A DNA stretch of 64,000 bases from Streptomyces tauricus (GTDB lineage Bacteria; Actinomycetota; Actinomycetes; Streptomycetales; Streptomycetaceae). Location: assembly GCF_014650955.1 (NCBI RefSeq), contig NZ_BMVY01000028.1:58408-122407 (forward strand), in the 5' to 3' direction. The notes below the pieces were generated by a model. That model saw only the letters and a program-made list of their open reading frames with translations. It was not told the origin of the DNA and searched no databases. The translations under genes and the position numbers were made by a program. Of this stretch, positions 60,753-64,000 are shown in pieces. Position 1 is the first letter of the stretch, and every line of letters starts with the position of its first letter.

Positions 60753-61967
60753 TCAGCCCTTCCCCCCGACCCCCTCCATCCGGTCCCGGTCCCGCCAGGG
60801 CAGTTCCGCCGTGATCGTCGTCGGCCCGCCGACCGGCGAGTCGACGACGAACAGGCCGTCCACCGCGCCGAGCCGGTCCGCGAGTCCCGCCATCCCCGTA
60901 CCGCCGTCGAGCGATGCGCCCCCGCGGCCGTCGTCCCAGACCTGTATGAGCAGCCGGTTCTCCGAACGCCACACGTCGACCGAGGCGGACCGCGCCCCGC
61001 TGTGCTTGCTGACGTTCTGCAGGAGCTCGGAGACGGTGAAGTACGCGATGCCCTCGATGGCCGCGGCCGGCCGGGCCGGCAGATCGGCCGTCACCTTCAC
61101 CGGCACCGTGCAGCGGGCGCCTACCGAGGACAGCGCCGCGTCCAGACCACGGTCGGTGAGCACCGCGGGGTGGATGCCCCGCGCCAGGTCCCGCAGCTCC
61201 TGCAACGCCAGTTTCACCTCGCCGTGCGCCTCGTCGACCATGGCGGCGACGGTTTCGTCGGCCTGCCCCTCCAGCAGCTTCTCCTTCGCCAGACCGAGCC
61301 CCATCGCGAGGTTCACCAGCCGGGCCTGCGCCCCGTCGTGCAGGTCGCGCTCGATGCGCCGCAGGTCGGCCGCGGCCGTGTCGACGACCACCCCCCGGTC
61401 CGACTCCAGCTCGGCGATCCGCTGTTCCAGCTCGTCGGAGGGCGACAGCAGGGCGCGCACCATGGCCCGGTCGGCGTTGGCGAGGCCGCGCGCGATGAAC
61501 GGCAGCACCGGCCACAGCACGAACAACGACGTCAGCGTGACGGTGAAGGTGACGATGCTCCACGGCAGCCGCATCAGCTCGTACAGCACGGTCCGCCAGC
61601 CGACCGGGTCCTTCAGCGCCATCCACAGCCACCCGAAGAACCCGCCCCGCCCGCGGAACGGCAGGGGGCTCGGCTCGTCCACCCGTACCCCGAGCAGGCC
61701 CCTGGCCCGCAGCCGCTCGAACTTCCCCAGCTGGCGCGCGCCCAGGAGCCCGAACGCCAGGACCGGCAACCCGATCACCGTCACCGTCAGCCCCGCTCCC
61801 AGGAACAGGATCGTGACGACGTAGACGAATCCGACGAGGGACGCCGGCAGGTTGGCCAGGAGATGCGAGATCTCCTTCCAGGTGTGCCGGTCGTAGGCGA
61901 AGCGCGGGGGTGGCGGCCTGTCGGTGCCGATGCCCAGGGTGTCGACGGCCGGAATGCGTTCGGTCAT
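60753..61967 (-). CDS. Two-component sensor histidine kinase (HisKA_3), copy 2
   Basis: Membrane sensor kinase of about 404 aa. Membrane helices occupy residues 40-175. The box RRIERDLHDGAQARLVNLAM (His near 207) and the blocks QELRDLARGIHPAVLTDRGL and QNVSKHSGAR are almost identical to copy 1; the membrane part differs more. ATG 61967 has AAGGTGG five bases upstream. First gene of the kinase-kinase-regulator series on the minus strand; which kinase drives the regulator is unknown. Confidence 0.88.
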   Translation of the reverse strand: MTERIPAVDTLGIGTDRPPPPRFAYDRHTWKEISHLLANLPASLVGFVYVVTILFLGAGLTVTVIGLPVLAFGLLGARQLGKFERLRARGLLGVRVDEPSPLPFRGRGGFFGWLWMALKDPVGWRTVLYELMRLPWSIVTFTVTLTSLFVLWPVLPFIARGLANADRAMVRALLSPSDELEQRIAELESDRGVVVDTAAADLRRIERDLHDGAQARLVNLAMGLGLAKEKLLEGQADETVAAMVDEAHGEVKLALQELRDLARGIHPAVLTDRGLDAALSSVGARCTVPVKVTADLPARPAAAIEGIAYFTVSELLQNVSKHSGARSASVDVWRSENRLLIQVWDDGRGGASLDGGTGMAGLADRLGAVDGLFVVDSPVGGPTTITAELPWRDRDRMEGVGGKG

Positions 61968-62276
61968 AGGCGCCACCTTGCCGAACCGCGGCGCGCGGCG
62001 CCATGAGGTGGGCCGCCTCCGTCTCCGGGGGAAAACCCCACCTTCGGCGGCTCCAGCCCTCTTCGACCGCGGCCCGGGAACACAACTGCACCATGCCTAA
62101 CCGTGACGGGCTGCTTACGGTCTCTTTAGCAGGCCCTAGACTCCGGTGCGTACAGATCGTCGAACGCGGCGCATCGCACGGCGCGCGGGCAGGCCCACAC
62201 GTGGTCCCACGGACTCGTACGGGCCCGCTGTACGAGGTCACACGAGGTCATCCAGGCCAGGGAGCGAGGGGCGGAC
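61968..62276. other. Divergent control region (sensor kinase and nuoA2)
   Basis: About 310 bp without a gene. TAGACT at 62137-62142 with TTACGG 16 bp upstream is a weak promoter candidate for nuoA2. I searched by eye for a Rex-type site like the one before nuoA and found none, which suggests the second nuo cluster is controlled differently. Confidence 0.4.
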
Positions 62277-62669
62277 GTGCCGGAACCGACCATGGTCGCG
62301 GCGGACTACTTCCAGTCCTATTCGGTCGTCGGGCTGCTCGCCGTGGTCGGCGTGCTGTTCGTCGCCGTCGCCTTCGGAGCGGGCCGCCTGCTGCGCCCCG
62401 TCGTCCCGACCCCCGAGAAGCTCATGACGTACGAGTGCGGGGTCGACCCCGTCGGCGAGGGCTGGGCCCACACCCAGGTCCGCTACTACGTCTACGCCTT
62501 CCTGTACGTGATCTTCGCCGTCGACTCGATCTTCCTCTTCCCCTGGGCGACGGTCTTCGCCGCGCCGGGCTACGGCGCGGCGACGCTCGTGGAGATGTTC
62601 ATCTTCCTCGGCTTCCTGGCCGTCGGTCTGCTGTACGCATACAAGAAGGGCGTCCTCACATGGACGTGA
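62277..62669 (+). CDS. nuoA2: NADH-quinone oxidoreductase subunit A, second copy
   Basis: Membrane subunit of 130 aa with three helices. YECGVDPVGEGWAHTQVRYYVYAFLYVIFAVDSIFLFPWA is the family region, given to locate residues 50-90; key words are YECGVDP and AVDSIFLFPWA. It is clearly diverged from nuoA at 3275. GTG 62277 follows AGGGGCGGAC; ATG 62292 is the alternative. It overlaps nuoB2 by ten bases. First gene of a second complex I cluster that continues beyond the window. Confidence 0.92.
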   Translation: MPEPTMVAADYFQSYSVVGLLAVVGVLFVAVAFGAGRLLRPVVPTPEKLMTYECGVDPVGEGWAHTQVRYYVYAFLYVIFAVDSIFLFPWATVFAAPGYGAATLVEMFIFLGFLAVGLLYAYKKGVLTWT

Positions 62670-63340
62670 CCCCCACGGCCGCCTCGACCTCGTCGGCCGC
62701 CCCGACCCCGTCGGCGTCCTCGACTCCCTCGACGTCGTCGGCTCCCGAGCCGGTGCTGCTGCCGGAGCCGAAGCGGCTGGGCGCGCTCGCCCGGCTGGCC
62801 CCCGAGCCGATGAAGGTGGTCCTGAACTGGGGCCGCCGCTACTCGCTCTGGGTCTTCAACTTCGGACTCGCCTGCTGCGCGATCGAGTTCATCGCGGCGT
62901 CGATGGCCCGTCACGACTTCATCCGCCTCGGCGTCATCCCGTTCGCACCGGGCCCGCGCCAGGCCGACCTGATGGTGGTCTCCGGCACGGTCACGGACAA
63001 GATGGCCCCGGCCGTGAAGCGCCTGTACGAGCAGATGCCCGAGCCGAAGTACGTCATCTCCTTCGGCGCGTGCTCGAACTGCGGCGGCCCGTACTGGGAC
63101 TCGTACTCCGTGACGAAGGGCGTCGACCAGATCATCCCCGTCGACGTGTACGTACCGGGCTGCCCGCCCCGCCCGGAGGCGCTGCTCCAGGGCATCCTCA
63201 AGCTCCAGGAGAAGATCGCCCGCGAGTCACTGGGGGAGCGGTACGCGTCCTCCGGCGCCGGCCGCCCCTCCGCGGCCGCGCTGCAGAGCGACCTCGTCCG
63301 GCCGCCCGCCACCTCGCCCGCCGTGGGGGACGCCCGATGA
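62660..63340 (+). CDS. nuoB2: NADH-quinone oxidoreductase subunit B, second copy
   Basis: Second NuoB, 226 aa. All N2 cluster ligands are kept: NFGLACCAIEFIA, FGACSNCGGPY and VPGCPPRPEAL. The N-terminus carries a Ser/Thr/Pro/Ala stretch of 30 residues and the C-terminus a 40-residue tail, both absent from typical NuoB. ATG 62660 overlaps nuoA2. Intact ligands suggest a working quinone-reducing module. Confidence 0.93.
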   Translation: MDVTPTAASTSSAAPTPSASSTPSTSSAPEPVLLPEPKRLGALARLAPEPMKVVLNWGRRYSLWVFNFGLACCAIEFIAASMARHDFIRLGVIPFAPGPRQADLMVVSGTVTDKMAPAVKRLYEQMPEPKYVISFGACSNCGGPYWDSYSVTKGVDQIIPVDVYVPGCPPRPEALLQGILKLQEKIARESLGERYASSGAGRPSAAALQSDLVRPPATSPAVGDAR

Positions 63341-64000
63341 CCGGGACGACCGGAACCGGATGGCTCCCCGCACCCGTGGAGGAACTCTTCGGCCCCGACG
63401 CCACGGCCGAGGAGTCCTACGAGGTACTGACGGTCGACGTGCCGCCGGAGTCCTGGCTCGTCTCCCTGCGGAGCGCGCGTGACGTTCTGGCCTGCACCTA
63501 CTTCGACTGGCTGAGCGCCGTCGACGAACCCGGCACCGAACCGGGCGCGGGCTTCCGCGTCTCGGCCCACGTCGTGGCACTGGCCCCGGTCCGCCGCCTG
63601 CTCGTACGCACCACGGTTCCGCACTCCGCACCCGTCCTCCCCTCCGCCGTCGAGGTCTACGCGGGCGCCGCCTGGCACGAACGCGAGACCCACGAGATGT
63701 TCGGCGTCACTTTCGAGGGACACCCCGGCCTGGACCCGCTCCTCCTGCCCGAGGGCTTCGAGGGGCACCCCCTGCGCAAGGACTTCGTCCTGGCGGCCCG
63801 CGTGGCGAAGGCATGGCCGGGCGCGAAGGAGCCGGGGGAGTCGGAGCACGGCGGCCCGAAACGCCGCCAGATGCTCCCGCCGGGAGTCCCCGACCCGAAC
63901 GAATGGGGCCCCCTCAAAGGCCAGCTCCCGCCGGCCCCCGCCCGCCCGGCCCGAGGCGCGGGCCGCGCGGCGGGTGCGAGGGGAGCGGCGGGCGCGCCCG
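63337..64000 (+). CDS. nuoC2: NADH-quinone oxidoreductase subunit C, second copy (partial)
   Basis: Starts in an ATGA overlap with nuoB2 and stays open to the window edge, so the 3' end is missing (at least 221 aa). The 30-kDa signature is present: WHERETHEMFGVTFEGHPGL followed by GHPLRKDF. The first 40 residues are shorter than in nuoC at 4279, and the tail after residue 165 is Pro/Arg/Gly-rich. It confirms that a second nuo cluster continues to the right. Confidence 0.9.
   Translation, partial: MTGTTGTGWLPAPVEELFGPDATAEESYEVLTVDVPPESWLVSLRSARDVLACTYFDWLSAVDEPGTEPGAGFRVSAHVVALAPVRRLLVRTTVPHSAPVLPSAVEVYAGAAWHERETHEMFGVTFEGHPGLDPLLLPEGFEGHPLRKDFVLAARVAKAWPGAKEPGESEHGGPKRRQMLPPGVPDPNEWGPLKGQLPPAPARPARGAGRAAGARGAAGAP

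Overview
The window looks like a chromosomal core segment of a Streptomyces or close relative. GC content is very high and third codon positions are nearly all G or C. GTG starts and 4-bp start/stop overlaps are common. The only in-frame TTA codon I found among the called genes is in the ATP-grasp gene, and a c-di-AMP (ydaO-type) riboswitch leader of the Streptomyces type precedes a LysM transglycosylase. No tRNA, rRNA, insertion sequence, prophage or CRISPR array was seen. The gene order (menaquinone-type reductase, NlpC/P60, nuoA-N, recQ, polyprenyl synthase, korAB, second nuoA-B-C) fits the S. coelicolor SCO456x-SCO460x neighbourhood as I remember it.

Layout. 0.1-2.5 kb: a geranylgeranyl-reductase-family flavoprotein and a convergent secreted NlpC/P60 hydrolase share one strong terminator. 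2.5-19.7 kb: a control region with a near-consensus Rex operator, then the complete 14-gene NADH:quinone oxidoreductase operon nuoA-N, ending in a 34-bp palindromic terminator. 19.8-21.8 kb: recQ. 22-29 kb: a minus-strand operon coding for a GntR regulator, an AprB-like ferredoxin, a lipoprotein binding protein with a NosL-like tail, an SsuBC-type transporter, and an AprA-like flavoprotein fused to HEAT repeats. This is the best candidate here for an undescribed system. 29-35 kb: fumarylacetoacetase, an ATP-grasp ligase with a TTA (bldA) codon paired with a flavin monooxygenase, a HAD phosphatase, and the riboswitch-controlled LysM/SLT hydrolase. 35-41 kb: a CocE/NonD hydrolase with a POT peptide transporter, then a polyprenyl diphosphate synthase.

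41-55 kb is accessory: a CHRD-DUF3455 secreted protein behind a Crp-like site, a LolA-like protein with an ABC exporter, an FMN-dependent oxidoreductase, an S. griseus-type M28 aminopeptidase, a divergent VOC/CGNR pair around one palindrome, two HxlR regulators each divergent from a target (MFS pump; QorB-like reductase), a pobA-like hydroxylase and RarD. 55-64 kb: 2-oxoacid:ferredoxin oxidoreductase (korB, korA), a NarL-type response regulator, two tandem paralogous sensor kinases, and the start of a second nuo cluster (nuoA2, nuoB2, nuoC2) running off the edge.

Functional theme. Much of the window serves menaquinone-based respiration: NADH entry (nuo), side-chain synthesis (polyprenyl synthase), probable side-chain saturation (GGR family), redox control (Rex), and probably a ferredoxin-linked second complex I beside korAB. 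All functions are read from sequence motifs and family knowledge; no search was run.
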